56,213 nucleotides of DNA from a virus. This document shows, piece after piece, positions 30,498 to 38,753 of this stretch; position 1 is the first letter of the stretch, and each line of letters begins with the position of its first letter. Made by a program: the position numbers and the translations under genes. The notes under the pieces were generated by a model. The model was not told where the DNA came from. It saw only the letters and a list, made by a program, of their open reading frames with translations, and did no database searches. The stretch lies in the IMG/VR virus record IMGVR_UViG_3300006108_000017, positions 1 to 56,213 of that record; one strand, 5' to 3'.

Positions 30498-31835
30498 TTA
30501 ACGACGTTGGATAGGAGGAGCCGTCTCGTCGTCGATGCCGTTGTAGACATCTCTCAGAGAGGAAAGGCTGGCTCTGCGCTCCTCATCCGTCTCTACGTCC
30601 GCGTTACCGCGAATGTCTTCTAGCTGAGAGCGGACCTTAGGAAGAAGCTGGTCCTTGGTGATGACCTCACGCTCCTCGAACTCATTTGGAAGAGCTGGAC
30701 GAACGGCGTTGATAACCGTTGGTGCAGGGTCTTCTACGCGTTCACGACCGAGATGCGCATGGAGCTGGTCCTCGGTGAGATGATCGAGCGCTTCAGAAGG
30801 ATGATCATGTGCTGTGGCGTTTGCAACAGTCCCGCGAGCAACCAGATCATCGTCAGTAAGGTGATCGACTTGGTCTACAAGACCCTCTGGCGCCTTCTGC
30901 CGACCAAGAACCACATGAAGGCTGTCATCATCAACATCCTGCATGACATCTGGTTCAGCCGGAGCAACTTCTACTGGCTGCTCCCATACGTCAGGGTAGT
31001 GCTGGTCGGGATCAACACCCTCTAGAAGTTCAGCCAGCGTTGGCTTTACCGAGACATTCGATACATCAACTCGGACCTCGTCGGCAGGTGCGGGAGCTGC
31101 CAACTCTGACGTGGGCTCGCTGGGAAACGTGGCGCCTCCCTGCTTGGCGAGCTTCTCGTCTTCGATCTGCTTTAGCAAGAAGTTCCCCGCGAGAAGCAGC
31201 GCGATTGCCAGCGGGTCAAACACGAAGATGATGGTGAAGATGACCCACTTTACCGCGTGTTCTGGATCGGTGTTGAAGGCCTGTGCGACGTAGATGATAG
31301 GACCAACGTCGGTGTTCTTCTGGATGCTGGCGACCTTCAGCTTTGGCAGCTGCTGATCAATCTCAGCGAGTCGAGCGTTGATGCGACCAACTTCAGGCGC
31401 GTAGGAGTTCATCAGCTTCGTGCGCCCACGGACAGAGTTGGTCGGCAGCTTTGCAATCTGGCTGTCGATTTCCTGCTTACGCGCTTGAAGGCGGGTTTGT
31501 TCCTGCGTCATGGACGTTAGAACGACGTTGTCAGAGTTTGTTCCAGCGATGGCGTGTTGGAACTGTCCAGAGAGATAGCCAAAACACCCAGCAGACGTGA
31601 TGATCATCAGCACAACCGCGGCGATCGTCATGTAGACGCGCATTGCCAGATTGATTTTCTGCCAGTACTTGTAGAGGAAGGAAACTGTAACGACCTTTCC
31701 GAGGTCGAGAGCCATTGCAAGAATGATGATCACCGGGTTCGCAGCGAACAGCGCGGACAGACCAACTACCGAAACAAACGTGCCAATGCCCTCAATAAGG
31801 AAGGCCGACAGTAGGACGAGAAGTGCAAAAGGCAT
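30498..31835 (-). CDS. Large membrane protein with acidic C-terminal repeats
   Basis: 445 residues. Three N-terminal transmembrane helices (about 2-24, 32-54, 66-92), a coiled-coil stalk (about 105-165, EQTRLQARKQEIDSQIAKL), a fourth helix (about 200-222), then a long acidic, Pro-rich tail with three degenerate repeats of the form DHLTxDxLxAxLG (DDSLHVVLG, DHLTDDDLVARG, DHLTEDQLHAHLG). The plan suggests a membrane scaffold with a tail acting in the cytoplasm. No family recognised. Confidence 0.7.
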   Translation of the reverse strand: MPFALLVLLSAFLIEGIGTFVSVVGLSALFAANPVIIILAMALDLGKVVTVSFLYKYWQKINLAMRVYMTIAAVVLMIITSAGCFGYLSGQFQHAIAGTNSDNVVLTSMTQEQTRLQARKQEIDSQIAKLPTNSVRGRTKLMNSYAPEVGRINARLAEIDQQLPKLKVASIQKNTDVGPIIYVAQAFNTDPEHAVKWVIFTIIFVFDPLAIALLLAGNFLLKQIEDEKLAKQGGATFPSEPTSELAAPAPADEVRVDVSNVSVKPTLAELLEGVDPDQHYPDVWEQPVEVAPAEPDVMQDVDDDSLHVVLGRQKAPEGLVDQVDHLTDDDLVARGTVANATAHDHPSEALDHLTEDQLHAHLGRERVEDPAPTVINAVRPALPNEFEEREVITKDQLLPKVRSQLEDIRGNADVETDEERRASLSSLRDVYNGIDDETAPPIQRR

Positions 31836-31848
31836 CAATAGTTCCTGT

Positions 31849-32181
31849 TTAGAATGCTGGTTTTACGGCGTAGTCGTAAGCCATGCTCTCGTCACCAATG
31901 CCGAGAACCCACTGGTCATCTGATTTCCAGATGACAACTTCGTCGTGTTTGAAACCGGTGGTCCACTTGCCTGGGGCAATGAGGACGACGTCACCTGGAC
32001 CGAAGTCTTTCACTTCGTTTCCGACCGCTAGGACCTTTGCCCATCGGCCCAGATCACCCTGTCTGCCGAGCTCTGGGGTGACAATGATGATGTTTCCCTT
32101 GTTCTTACTGACGAAAGCTCCATCGCGGGTTTCGTTCAGGAAAGTGAACAAGAAGGTGTTGCGCAGCGGTCTTAGCGCCAT
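31849..32181 (-). CDS. GroES-like co-chaperonin (gp31-like)
   Basis: 110 residues, all-beta. RPLRNTFLFTFLNET, then KGNIIIVTPELGRQGDLGRWAKVLAVG and VKDFGPGDVVLIAPGKWTTGF follow the GroES order: RPL...D.V at the N-terminus, strand, a mobile-loop-like region, a V.AVG turn and the GD.VL. strand. T4 gp31 (111 residues) replaces GroES for capsid folding. Assigned from pattern and size. Confidence 0.55.
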   Translation of the reverse strand: MALRPLRNTFLFTFLNETRDGAFVSKNKGNIIIVTPELGRQGDLGRWAKVLAVGNEVKDFGPGDVVLIAPGKWTTGFKHDEVVIWKSDDQWVLGIGDESMAYDYAVKPAF

Positions 32182-32205
32182 TAGATTTCTCCTGAAAGGT
32201 AGGAC

Positions 32206-32487
32206 TTATTCAGCGTTCTTGATGAGGGCTTCTGCAGATTCCTGCAGCGCGGCCTTCGCGATATCAAGTGGGGAAGAAGTGTCGGCAGGAGCGGCCGGTG
32301 CTGCTTGCACGGGTGCCGCTGGAGAGACGATGAAGTTCTCTCTCGTCTTGATGCCGTCCTTCTCGTCGATGAACTTACGGCGTGCATTGACGCCAACTGG
32401 AACTGGAGTAGTTGCGAGCTGCTGCTTGATGGCCAGCAGATCAAAATCTACGATTTCGCCACGTGCTGAACGTGCTTTCTTCGCCAT
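32206..32487 (-). CDS. Conserved T4-type phage protein of unknown function
   Basis: 93 residues behind GGAGAG. Basic head MAKKARSARGEIVDFDLLAIKQQL followed by an Ala/Pro linker and a helical tail. The head has the look of a conserved protein of marine T4-type phages; function unknown. Confidence 0.65.
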   Translation of the reverse strand: MAKKARSARGEIVDFDLLAIKQQLATTPVPVGVNARRKFIDEKDGIKTRENFIVSPAAPVQAAPAAPADTSSPLDIAKAALQESAEALIKNAE

Positions 32488-32515
32488 TAGGAGTCTCTCC
32501 GGAAAAGGTCTGTAC

Positions 32516-32523
32516 GATAAATA
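32516..32523 (+). promoter_or_regulatory. Late-type promoter of HNH gene (GATAAATA)
   Basis: About 45 bp before the HNH start at 32562. Confidence 0.6.
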
Positions 32524-32541
32524 TATGAATCGTTCTGCATA

Positions 32542-32549
32542 TATTTATA
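32542..32549 (-). promoter_or_regulatory. Late-type promoter facing the HNH promoter
   Basis: TATAAATA on the minus strand, 55 bp before the gene at 32206-32487; faces the plus-strand promoter at 32516. Confidence 0.5.
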
Positions 32550-32561
32550 TTGGGTCCGGCC

Positions 32562-32936
32562 ATGATAGACATCCCATATTATCCTGGGTACAAACTAACA
32601 GAAGATTTTCAGGTTATCGGAAAGAAAGGATTTCCTCTGTCTTTTTCGGGTAGTCCTTATCAGCTCTGCAACGTTTTCGTAAATGGCAAATCATCTATCC
32701 TGTACAAACACCGGGCCATCGCTCTTGTGCATGTTCCTGGATATTTTGAAGGCGCAGAGGTTGATCACAAAGATCGTGATCCTACTAACAACCATCCGTC
32801 AAATCTCAGGTGGGTTACTCCAGCTGAAAATGCGCAGAACATCAGCCTCGAGCACGTTGAAGAACAGATACGCCTAACTAAAATGCGTCTAGCTAAACTA
32901 GAACGTCAGCGAAAGATGATATTGACTCTGCGTTAA
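32562..32936 (+). CDS. Short HNH homing endonuclease (NUMOD4-like head)
   Basis: 124 residues. An N-terminal NUMOD4-like strand region (YYPGYKLTEDFQVIGKKG), then HRAIALVHVPGYF and the HNH core VDHKDRDPTNNHPSNLRWVT (about 69-88). It ends with a Lys/Arg-rich helix. It is antisense to its neighbours, and its 3' end overlaps the stop of DnaE-like fragment A by four bases. Lower GC than its surroundings. Good candidate for the element that split or abuts the DnaE-like gene. Confidence 0.88.
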   Translation: MIDIPYYPGYKLTEDFQVIGKKGFPLSFSGSPYQLCNVFVNGKSSILYKHRAIALVHVPGYFEGAEVDHKDRDPTNNHPSNLRWVTPAENAQNISLEHVEEQIRLTKMRLAKLERQRKMILTLR

Positions 32937-33460
32937 TCGTGGAAGAACTCTGTCATATCGATGTTGAATTTCACTGGATCGACCTTGTGAAGCCCGATAA
33001 GATAGAGAACCAGTGAGGCGCATGACGATCCTCTTCCAACTCCCCAAACCGTTTTCGTGCTCTTCAGGGTTTCTACCACGTAGATCAGCGTCCTGAAGAA
33101 CTTGTCCATGTTCATCTTCTTGATCATGGCAAGCTCATTGTCGGTTCGGCGCGCGTAGATTTCCAACTTGTCTTCTGGAAGGTTGAGAGCCAGAAGTTTC
33201 TCACCGACATATTCTGCCAGATCGATCTTCAGGTATTTCTCAGGCACCTGCCAATCCTTCAGGAAGGGATCATTGCCGGTTTTCGTGTTGGCGATGGGCT
33301 CTTCTGAAAGGGCGTTGAACTGCAGAATGTCGTCATTATTGTCAGTAACGACGATCTTCTCGATCGGAACTTCCATGAGCAGCAGGTCTGGGACCAGCTC
33401 GGGGGATACCTGACTGGTCCCATCGAACCAAAGCGTTCTGTTTTTCAGTTCGGTTTTCAT
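32933..33460 (-). CDS. DnaE-like polymerase fragment A (GRGS half)
   Basis: 175 residues. The C-terminal 70 residues match the palm start of bacterial DNA polymerase III alpha: a DNELAMIKKMNMDKFF helix (DnaE RLxxELxVIxxMGFxxYF), then VWGVGRGSSCASLVLYLIG at 138-156 (DnaE VGPGRGSxAGSLVAY), then KVDPVKFNIDMTEFF at 159-173 (DnaE DPLxxxLLFERF). It stops exactly where the DxD strand should follow; that strand begins fragment B at 25999-26577. The first 100 residues replace the PHP domain and show none of its metal-binding His/Asp motifs. Confidence 0.8.
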   Translation of the reverse strand: MKTELKNRTLWFDGTSQVSPELVPDLLLMEVPIEKIVVTDNNDDILQFNALSEEPIANTKTGNDPFLKDWQVPEKYLKIDLAEYVGEKLLALNLPEDKLEIYARRTDNELAMIKKMNMDKFFRTLIYVVETLKSTKTVWGVGRGSSCASLVLYLIGLHKVDPVKFNIDMTEFFHD

Positions 33461-33478
33461 GCTGCTATTAAGCTCGGT

Positions 33479-34117
33479 TTACTTCAGACCGTTGTGGACA
33501 ATCCGCTTCGTGATGCCGCTGAAAAGGAAGTCGAACACGTAGGCGACCCACTTCCCAAACTTCTTGATCACGTCGACCAAAAGGAAGTTTGCGATCACGA
33601 ACGGCCAGGTGAAGGTCCATGCGGAGATTCGACCGACGTTCTTGATGGCGCGAGGAGCGATCGCGTCTGCGATTTCCTGGATGCTGCTGACATCAGACTC
33701 AGGATAGAAGCTGTTTCCACCGCCCCTTCTGAGAATGGGATTGTCAAACGATTCATGACGAATCTTTTCAGCCAGCTTCTTGAGGTCTTCGGTGCTGCTG
33801 GGATTGAAGTTCTTTCCCATGCTGGCCTTGACCACAGACAGTGCGTTAGAGAAGCGCACATTGAACTGGAGCCACTTCAAGAACGCGACACCCACGCCAA
33901 GAGCGATGTAGATGGGGACGTCCTTTAGTAGGAGCGTTGACCAGCCAATAGCCTTGACCCATGCCTGAACATCATGGATAAAGAAGAAGCCGGCGGCGAG
34001 CGAGAAGAACATACCCGCGCAACTAGCACCGAGCTGGTCATACTCGACGAGGAAGACCTCGATCACTGTCACAACGGACAGTAGGATCATGAGGACAAAG
34101 AAAGGTAGGATGAACAT
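33479..34117 (-). CDS. Membrane protein of unknown function
   Basis: 212 residues behind AAGGAG. Three N-terminal transmembrane helices (about 2-24, 31-48, 66-82), a soluble middle with NPILRRGGGNSFYPESDVSSIQ nearby, and one or two C-terminal helices (about 165-195). Paired with the exported membrane protein upstream; perhaps a complex. No family recognised. Confidence 0.65.
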   Translation of the reverse strand: MFILPFFVLMILLSVVTVIEVFLVEYDQLGASCAGMFFSLAAGFFFIHDVQAWVKAIGWSTLLLKDVPIYIALGVGVAFLKWLQFNVRFSNALSVVKASMGKNFNPSSTEDLKKLAEKIRHESFDNPILRRGGGNSFYPESDVSSIQEIADAIAPRAIKNVGRISAWTFTWPFVIANFLLVDVIKKFGKWVAYVFDFLFSGITKRIVHNGLK

Positions 34118-34126
34118 TGGGTCTCC

Positions 34127-34726
34127 TTACAGGAAAATGGTGCCCGTGCCCCACATGGTGGTGACAACAAACACGACGCCTACCATGAGAAGGCGAATGG
34201 CAGTGGCTTCACCCTCTTCATTGAAGCTGGTCCGAACTCGACGCTGCCAGGCTCCCCAAAGGAAGGGCTTGTACTCGTACGTCGTGTCCTTGTTGTAGAA
34301 GCGCGCGAAGGCCAGAAGGTACAGGGACATGGTCCATCCCATCAGAAGGATCAACGACCCAAAGATGAGGTGCATGGCCTGAGTGCCGATGACCTTAAAC
34401 ACGACCACGGCAACCGTGATCTTTCCCAGCGGGGTCTGGGCGAACTCGTTAGCGGCGACGCCAACTTCCTTAGCAGCAGAAACTACCGCCTTCCCCATGT
34501 TGGAACCCAGATCACCCCAGGCTTCTGCTTCCTTGCGGACATTTTCAGAAACCTTCGCAGGATCGCTGGCGCCAGACTTGAGCTTCGCGACTTGAAGCTG
34601 CAGTTCGGCCTTCTGTTCGGCGGTCAGGCCGGACGTCTCGACATAGTTGCTTTCTTCTGCCATAGCAGCGGTCGAAAACGAAACGACCATCAGGGCCGCA
34701 ACGAGACCCTTCATAAAGTTCTTCAT
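34127..34726 (-). CDS. Membrane protein with signal peptide
   Basis: 199 residues. Signal peptide MKNFMKGLVAALMVVSFSTA with cleavage near AMAEE (about 22-24), a helical, Lys-rich outer segment (about 35-90), then three transmembrane helices (about 100-118, 120-142, 178-197). Likely an inner-membrane protein with a periplasmic N-terminal domain. No family recognised. Confidence 0.65.
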   Translation of the reverse strand: MKNFMKGLVAALMVVSFSTAAMAEESNYVETSGLTAEQKAELQLQVAKLKSGASDPAKVSENVRKEAEAWGDLGSNMGKAVVSAAKEVGVAANEFAQTPLGKITVAVVVFKVIGTQAMHLIFGSLILLMGWTMSLYLLAFARFYNKDTTYEYKPFLWGAWQRRVRTSFNEEGEATAIRLLMVGVVFVVTTMWGTGTIFL

Positions 34727-34730
34727 CGTG

Positions 34731-35216
34731 CTATTCCTTATTCAGCTGTTCGACTTCGACACCGCGCTGCTGGAGGAAGCGAATCCCGCCAGGGTCACGG
34801 TAGGTTTCTCGAAACACGACTCGCTTGATGCCGGTCTGTTTGATCAGCTTCGCGCATTCCGTGCAGGGAGATAGGGTTAGGTAGAGCGTCGCGCCATCGG
34901 CGCCCTGTCCACCATTCTTGCTGAGCTTCGTGATTGCGTTAGACTCAGCGTGCAGAACTTCAGGCTTTGTCTTGAGCGTCGGCTGATGAGGGCCGTTGTC
35001 AGGATCATCAAAATCAATGAACTCACAAACATCGTCAGGGTCTCCTGCTGGCATCCCATTGTACCCGTCAGATATGATCTGGCGGTCCTTGACGAGGATA
35101 GCTCCTACCTGCTTTCTGACCGCCTTTGAGCGCTTAGCCCAGACCTCGGCCATCTGCATGTAGGCCTCATCAAGGCCAATGCGATCTGGGTTAGTGGAAG
35201 GTTTTTGGGACGTCAT
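34731..35216 (-). CDS. cd: dCMP deaminase
   Basis: 161 residues. Zinc-binding and catalytic motifs HAESN (His and Glu, about 90) and SPCTECAK (two Cys, about 115-122). It converts dCMP to dUMP, feeding dTMP synthesis. It also carries the N-terminal MQMAEVWAKRSKAVRKQVGAILV start of the family. Overlaps the upstream gene by 26 bp. Confidence 0.93.
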   Translation of the reverse strand: MTSQKPSTNPDRIGLDEAYMQMAEVWAKRSKAVRKQVGAILVKDRQIISDGYNGMPAGDPDDVCEFIDFDDPDNGPHQPTLKTKPEVLHAESNAITKLSKNGGQGADGATLYLTLSPCTECAKLIKQTGIKRVVFRETYRDPGGIRFLQQRGVEVEQLNKE

Positions 35217-35610
35217 GTGTCACTTCGATTTCGTCGACTTCATCGTCGACTGCCACGATGGACGGACCTTCGTCATCGTCCGAACTTGGGCCACGGGACT
35301 CGATCTCATAGCTTTCCTGCAGATCGTGGATCACGTTGGCGAGAATGGTGTAGAGGGAAAGATCGCCGCTTTCGATCTGGTAGGCGAGCTCGGCATAGAG
35401 GCCTTCAGCGAGAACGCCTTGCTTGCCGCCGAGATTGATGTACGTCAGAACTTCATCATCTTCAGTGGGTGCGTCCTTGCACCCCAGCACGAACATGGCA
35501 TAGTCCTCGCCTTTGTCAACGAGCTCAGAGAACGGTTCAACCGCTTCGGCGAGTTGTTTCAGCGCCTCGTCGGGATGGGTATCAAGCTCGGACTCGGGGA
35601 TTCTGGACAT
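35191..35610 (-). CDS. Acidic phage protein of unknown function
   Basis: 139 residues behind AAGGAAG. Helical and very acidic, especially the tail (SSDDDEGPSIVAVDDEVDEIE). Could be a DNA mimic or a binding partner of the deaminase, but nothing proves this. Confidence 0.65.
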   Translation of the reverse strand: MSRIPESELDTHPDEALKQLAEAVEPFSELVDKGEDYAMFVLGCKDAPTEDDEVLTYINLGGKQGVLAEGLYAELAYQIESGDLSLYTILANVIHDLQESYEIESRGPSSDDDEGPSIVAVDDEVDEIEVTHDVPKTFH

Positions 35611-35638
35611 AGTGTCGCTTCCTTATTTGTGATGAAGA

Positions 35639-35646
35639 TATTTACC
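35639..35646 (-). promoter_or_regulatory. Weak late-type promoter (GGTAAATA)
   Basis: 29 bp before the acidic protein gene at 35191-35610. Confidence 0.4.
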
Positions 35647-35656
35647 AGTGGCTCAA

Positions 35657-37218
35657 TCACGCCTTCTGCTCGGAAGGAGCAGGGACGTCGATCATTTCCT
35701 TGAGAGCGCGGGTGATAGCCACGTACTCGAGGTTGGTTTCCTGCTCCAGCTGCCAATCCTTCTTAGCATACGGAGAAGGCATGTACTTGTCGCGGCCGAG
35801 AATGTAAACCGTTCCCATTCGCGGCCCTTAGACTTGTGAACCGTAGAGAGGGTCAGAACTTCCGGCTGTTGGCCTTCAGGAGTATTGCCGAACATGCTCT
35901 CGATGTCCGCAACCAGATCATCGATGCTGTGCTTGTTCTGGAGCAGGCAGCGGTTGATGATGATCCGCAGGCATTCGAGCTGGTCAACCATGCTCTCGAT
36001 GCGGGCTTCTTGTCCGCGGCTCATGAACTTGGCGGTCTGACGAGCTTCGTAATCTTCCAGCTTCGACAGCAGCTTGTCGAGAGTCTTGAGCTTCCAACGG
36101 CGAGCCATCTTCACCAGACCGGTTCCGATATCGCGACCTTCAACCCGGCAGGCAATGCCCTTGGAGAGGAGCGAGTAGGCAGTGGTGATCAGAGGAGCCG
36201 TGTTCCGGCAGAGGATGGCATCCATCTTCGAAAGATTTTCGGCAGTCAGAGCTTCATACGAGATGGAGCGAACCACACCGTCTTCGCTGTGTTCGTAGGA
36301 CTGGAAGTCCGGAACCAGCCGTTGGGCTTCGGCAACCACCAGCTTGGGGCACCGACGAGTGACGTTCAGCGGAAGAGTCTTGGCGTTGGTAGCCGCCTTC
36401 AGCTGGTTCATGGAGTCGGAGTCGGCTCCAGTGAAGCCGTAGATCGCTTGGCAGGGATCACCAACGAAGATCATCCGACCCGTCCGCGGCTTCAGCATCG
36501 CAAGAGCGAGGGCACGGCGAGCAGGGTTGGTGTCCTGAGACTCATCGAGGAGGATCCAATCCTTCGGCCAGAACCGCGCCTTGAAGACCAGCGGAGCGAG
36601 GATCATATCGTCGAAGTCGATGACCTCGCGGCATTGATTGAGAGAGATGCGGTAGACGGACTGAGCCGCCCGAACCACTTGGTAGACGTCCACATCTTCG
36701 GTGACGTCGTCATCCAGATTGAAGTGATCCCAGATGTCCATCCAGAGGTTCGTATCTTCGATGCGGCCTAGATGACCGAGGGCCCGCTGCTTAGCGAGGC
36801 TGCAGAGCTTCGCGATAGCGCCATCGCAGGAGAGGAAGATTTCTCCACCCGGACGGAAGCTTTCCGCCTTGATGATGTTGTAGAGCTTCTTGTCGTCGAC
36901 CTTGACGTGGGGAGCAATCTTTCTCCAAGCACCAAAGCCGAAGGAGTGAACCGTTCCGGCTTGAGCCGTCTTCCAGTCGAACTCTTCCTCTTCCAACCAA
37001 GCCTTGAGCTCACCGGCGATCGTCTTGTTGTAAGCCATGAGAGCGACATCGCCGAGACGACCTTCAACGATCGCTTCCACGACCCGCTTCAGAGTGAAGG
37101 TCTTGCCGCAACCGGCACGCGCGAGAAGTTCCAGAGAACCTTTGTCCTCATAGACCCACCGAATGACATTCAGCTGCTGCTCAGAAAGGCCGGTCCAGCG
37201 AGAAGGATTGAAAGTCAT
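35657..37218 (-). CDS. UvrD/Rep-type SF1 helicase, apparently frameshifted near 35812
   Basis: About 520 residues from MTFNPSRWTGLSEQQ (AAGGATC upstream). Motifs: LARAGCGKT (Walker A), ILLDESQDTN (Walker B), GDPCQAIYGF (motif III), TRRCP and LSTVHKSKGREW (motif V). Straight after GREWE the frame changes: the annotated frame gives a meaningless Ser/Thr-rich end at 35692, while the -1 frame continues with VYILGRDKYMPSP, then LEYVAITRAL (motif VI) and a stop at 35657-35659. One missing G at GAACGG(G)TTTAC explains it. Either an assembly error or a recent inactivation. Confidence 0.8.
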
Positions 37219-37251
37219 TGTCGTGATCCTTGTTTCTGCAGCGTATGATTG

Positions 37252-37282
37252 AATATACCATACGTGCGTCAGGATGTACAAC
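37252..37282 (-). promoter_or_regulatory. Early-type promoter of helicase gene
   Basis: TGTACA, 17 bp, TATATT with ATCCTG extension. Confidence 0.65.
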
Positions 37283-37342
37283 AGAAAGTGCGTCCTGACA
37301 AAATTCTTTTCGTCAGGTGACCATTATATAAGGGGCCCTACC

Positions 37343-37534
37343 TCAGTTTTTGAGGAGGGAGACCAGGACATTGCAGCGGGCAACGATTGAGCCAGCGGCG
37401 TTAAACGTGACGTTGGTCTTCTTGTTGAACCAGCCCTGGAGCTTTCCTCCACGGTTGAAGAGGCGCGACATGTCGCCCTGGTCCCGAATGTACCCTATCG
37501 TTTTTCCGTCAGTGTCACGAAGAATCTGTTGCAT
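37343..37534 (-). CDS. Small all-beta repeat protein
   Basis: 63 residues: TIGYIRDQGDMSRLFNRGGKL, then LQGWFNKKTNVTFNAAG, then SIVARCNVL form short beta-hairpin repeats of the kind T.GY.....LY...G...GWY....T.T found in many bacterial and phage proteins (four-strand repeat units). Function unknown. Confidence 0.65.
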   Translation of the reverse strand: MQQILRDTDGKTIGYIRDQGDMSRLFNRGGKLQGWFNKKTNVTFNAAGSIVARCNVLVSLLKN

Positions 37535-37537
37535 GCC

Positions 37538-38338
37538 CTATTTATCGAACAGAATCGCTTGGACGTTTTCTACCTTAGGCAGATGGTCGTAGCACTCGAG
37601 ATTGACGGTCGATCGCAGAACCTTGCCATGGGGGCGATGATGGGCTGGGATGTTGGCGAGCTGCTCAGGGCTCAGTTCCGTCTCAGCGGTCCGACGCTTT
37701 GCGAAGGTGCCGAAGCGGAACGACATGGGCTCGTCTTCCCAGGGATGTTCGATTTCCACAAGCATCTTTTTCTTCTGCTCGCTTCCAACACCCTGCAGCT
37801 GCTTGTGGGAGAAGTGGGCCTGGGCGGCCATCGAGATGGAGTTCTTGATGCAGTCCTCTTGGCGCCACAGATAGTTCAGATAGACGTGGTGCATGTCGGG
37901 AACGTTCCACACGCGACAGTCGAAGTGCGGGTAGAAGTTTTCCTTTTCGCGGAGAATCGAAGGAATGCGCCGTGAGAAGTATGAGGAGGCCATGCCGGCC
38001 AGCACTGAGGTCAGCTTTTGGAACTTCCCGCCGAAGGGATATTCGGAGCCGGTCAGAGCGTACTGCTCCGGGGTTCCGTTGTACCAGCACAGGGTGATCT
38101 CATCGGACTGACAGTAGCCGACGATCGCGTGGGTTTCCTCGACGAGGAACTTCATCGTGTCCTGCATCAGCATCGTGAGACGCATGTCGTACGGACGCTG
38201 AAGACCCTTCGTGAAGGTGTGGAACGCGCGGCCATCGAGGCGAGCCATCAGAGGCAGCCCGCGGTCTGCGGCCCGACCGGCTTCGGCCTGCTCTTGCGCC
38301 TTGAGCTTGTCGCCCAGAGAGTCCTTAGATTCAACCAT
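37538..38338 (-). CDS. Thg1-like 3'-5' polymerase (tRNA-His guanylyltransferase family)
   Basis: 266 residues. ARLDGRAFHTFTKGLQRPYD (about 32-51) carries the first catalytic Asp, GYCQSDEITLCW (about 74-85) the second Asp plus Glu, matching the Thg1 metal site; SSYFSRR and FDCRVWNVPD are also family motifs. Thg1-like proteins add nucleotides in the reverse 3'-5' direction to repair tRNA 5' ends. Its start overlaps the DUF3307 gene by 8 bp. Confidence 0.88.
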   Translation of the reverse strand: MVESKDSLGDKLKAQEQAEAGRAADRGLPLMARLDGRAFHTFTKGLQRPYDMRLTMLMQDTMKFLVEETHAIVGYCQSDEITLCWYNGTPEQYALTGSEYPFGGKFQKLTSVLAGMASSYFSRRIPSILREKENFYPHFDCRVWNVPDMHHVYLNYLWRQEDCIKNSISMAAQAHFSHKQLQGVGSEQKKKMLVEIEHPWEDEPMSFRFGTFAKRRTAETELSPEQLANIPAHHRPHGKVLRSTVNLECYDHLPKVENVQAILFDK

Positions 38339-38753
38339 GTTGAGACACCATGTAGAAGACTAGACCGATATAGGTCAGGGTGTGGAGGAGTTGGTCGGCG
38401 CCGAGAGTCTGCCAGAACCATTCGGAGGTCGTGGGCCCGAGGTTGAACTTCTTGTTGATGTTCATCTTGGCCCAGTCAATGTGGTAGTGGATCACGCCGT
38501 CGGCCGCAGCGAGAAGCAGGGAATAGTGAAGCGCTTGTCCAGAGACACGACCGAAAGCCGGACCAGCGACCCATGCGAAGAGCAGCATGAACACGATGAA
38601 CGTGCCGATCGCATGCAGACCAGAGTGAAGCAGCCCGCCTGGGTGTCCGTAGGTTCCCTTGTTCTTGTACTGATATGGGAATGCCTGCAGTGGAAAGTCG
38701 ACGATGAAGTGCTTGATCGACAGCGCGAGAAGGGCAACGAGTTCAAAGTGCAT
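38331..38753 (-). CDS. DUF3307 membrane protein
   Basis: 140 residues behind AAGGAAAG. Transmembrane helices about 3-20, 48-68, 76-95 and 120-138. The pattern KHFIVDFPLQ, then LLHSGLHA, then DGVIHYHIDWAK and GADQLLHTLTY with conserved His/Asp residues in membrane helices is the DUF3307 signature. Function unknown; the His/Asp set suggests a metal-dependent membrane enzyme. Confidence 0.8.
   Translation of the reverse strand: MHFELVALLALSIKHFIVDFPLQAFPYQYKNKGTYGHPGGLLHSGLHAIGTFIVFMLLFAWVAGPAFGRVSGQALHYSLLLAAADGVIHYHIDWAKMNINKKFNLGPTTSEWFWQTLGADQLLHTLTYIGLVFYMVSQHG

Noticed and set aside
37539-37546. GATAAATA before the gene at 37343-37534
   Set aside because: It overlaps the last codons of the Thg1-like gene and would start transcription inside the next start codon, so it is probably coding coincidence.
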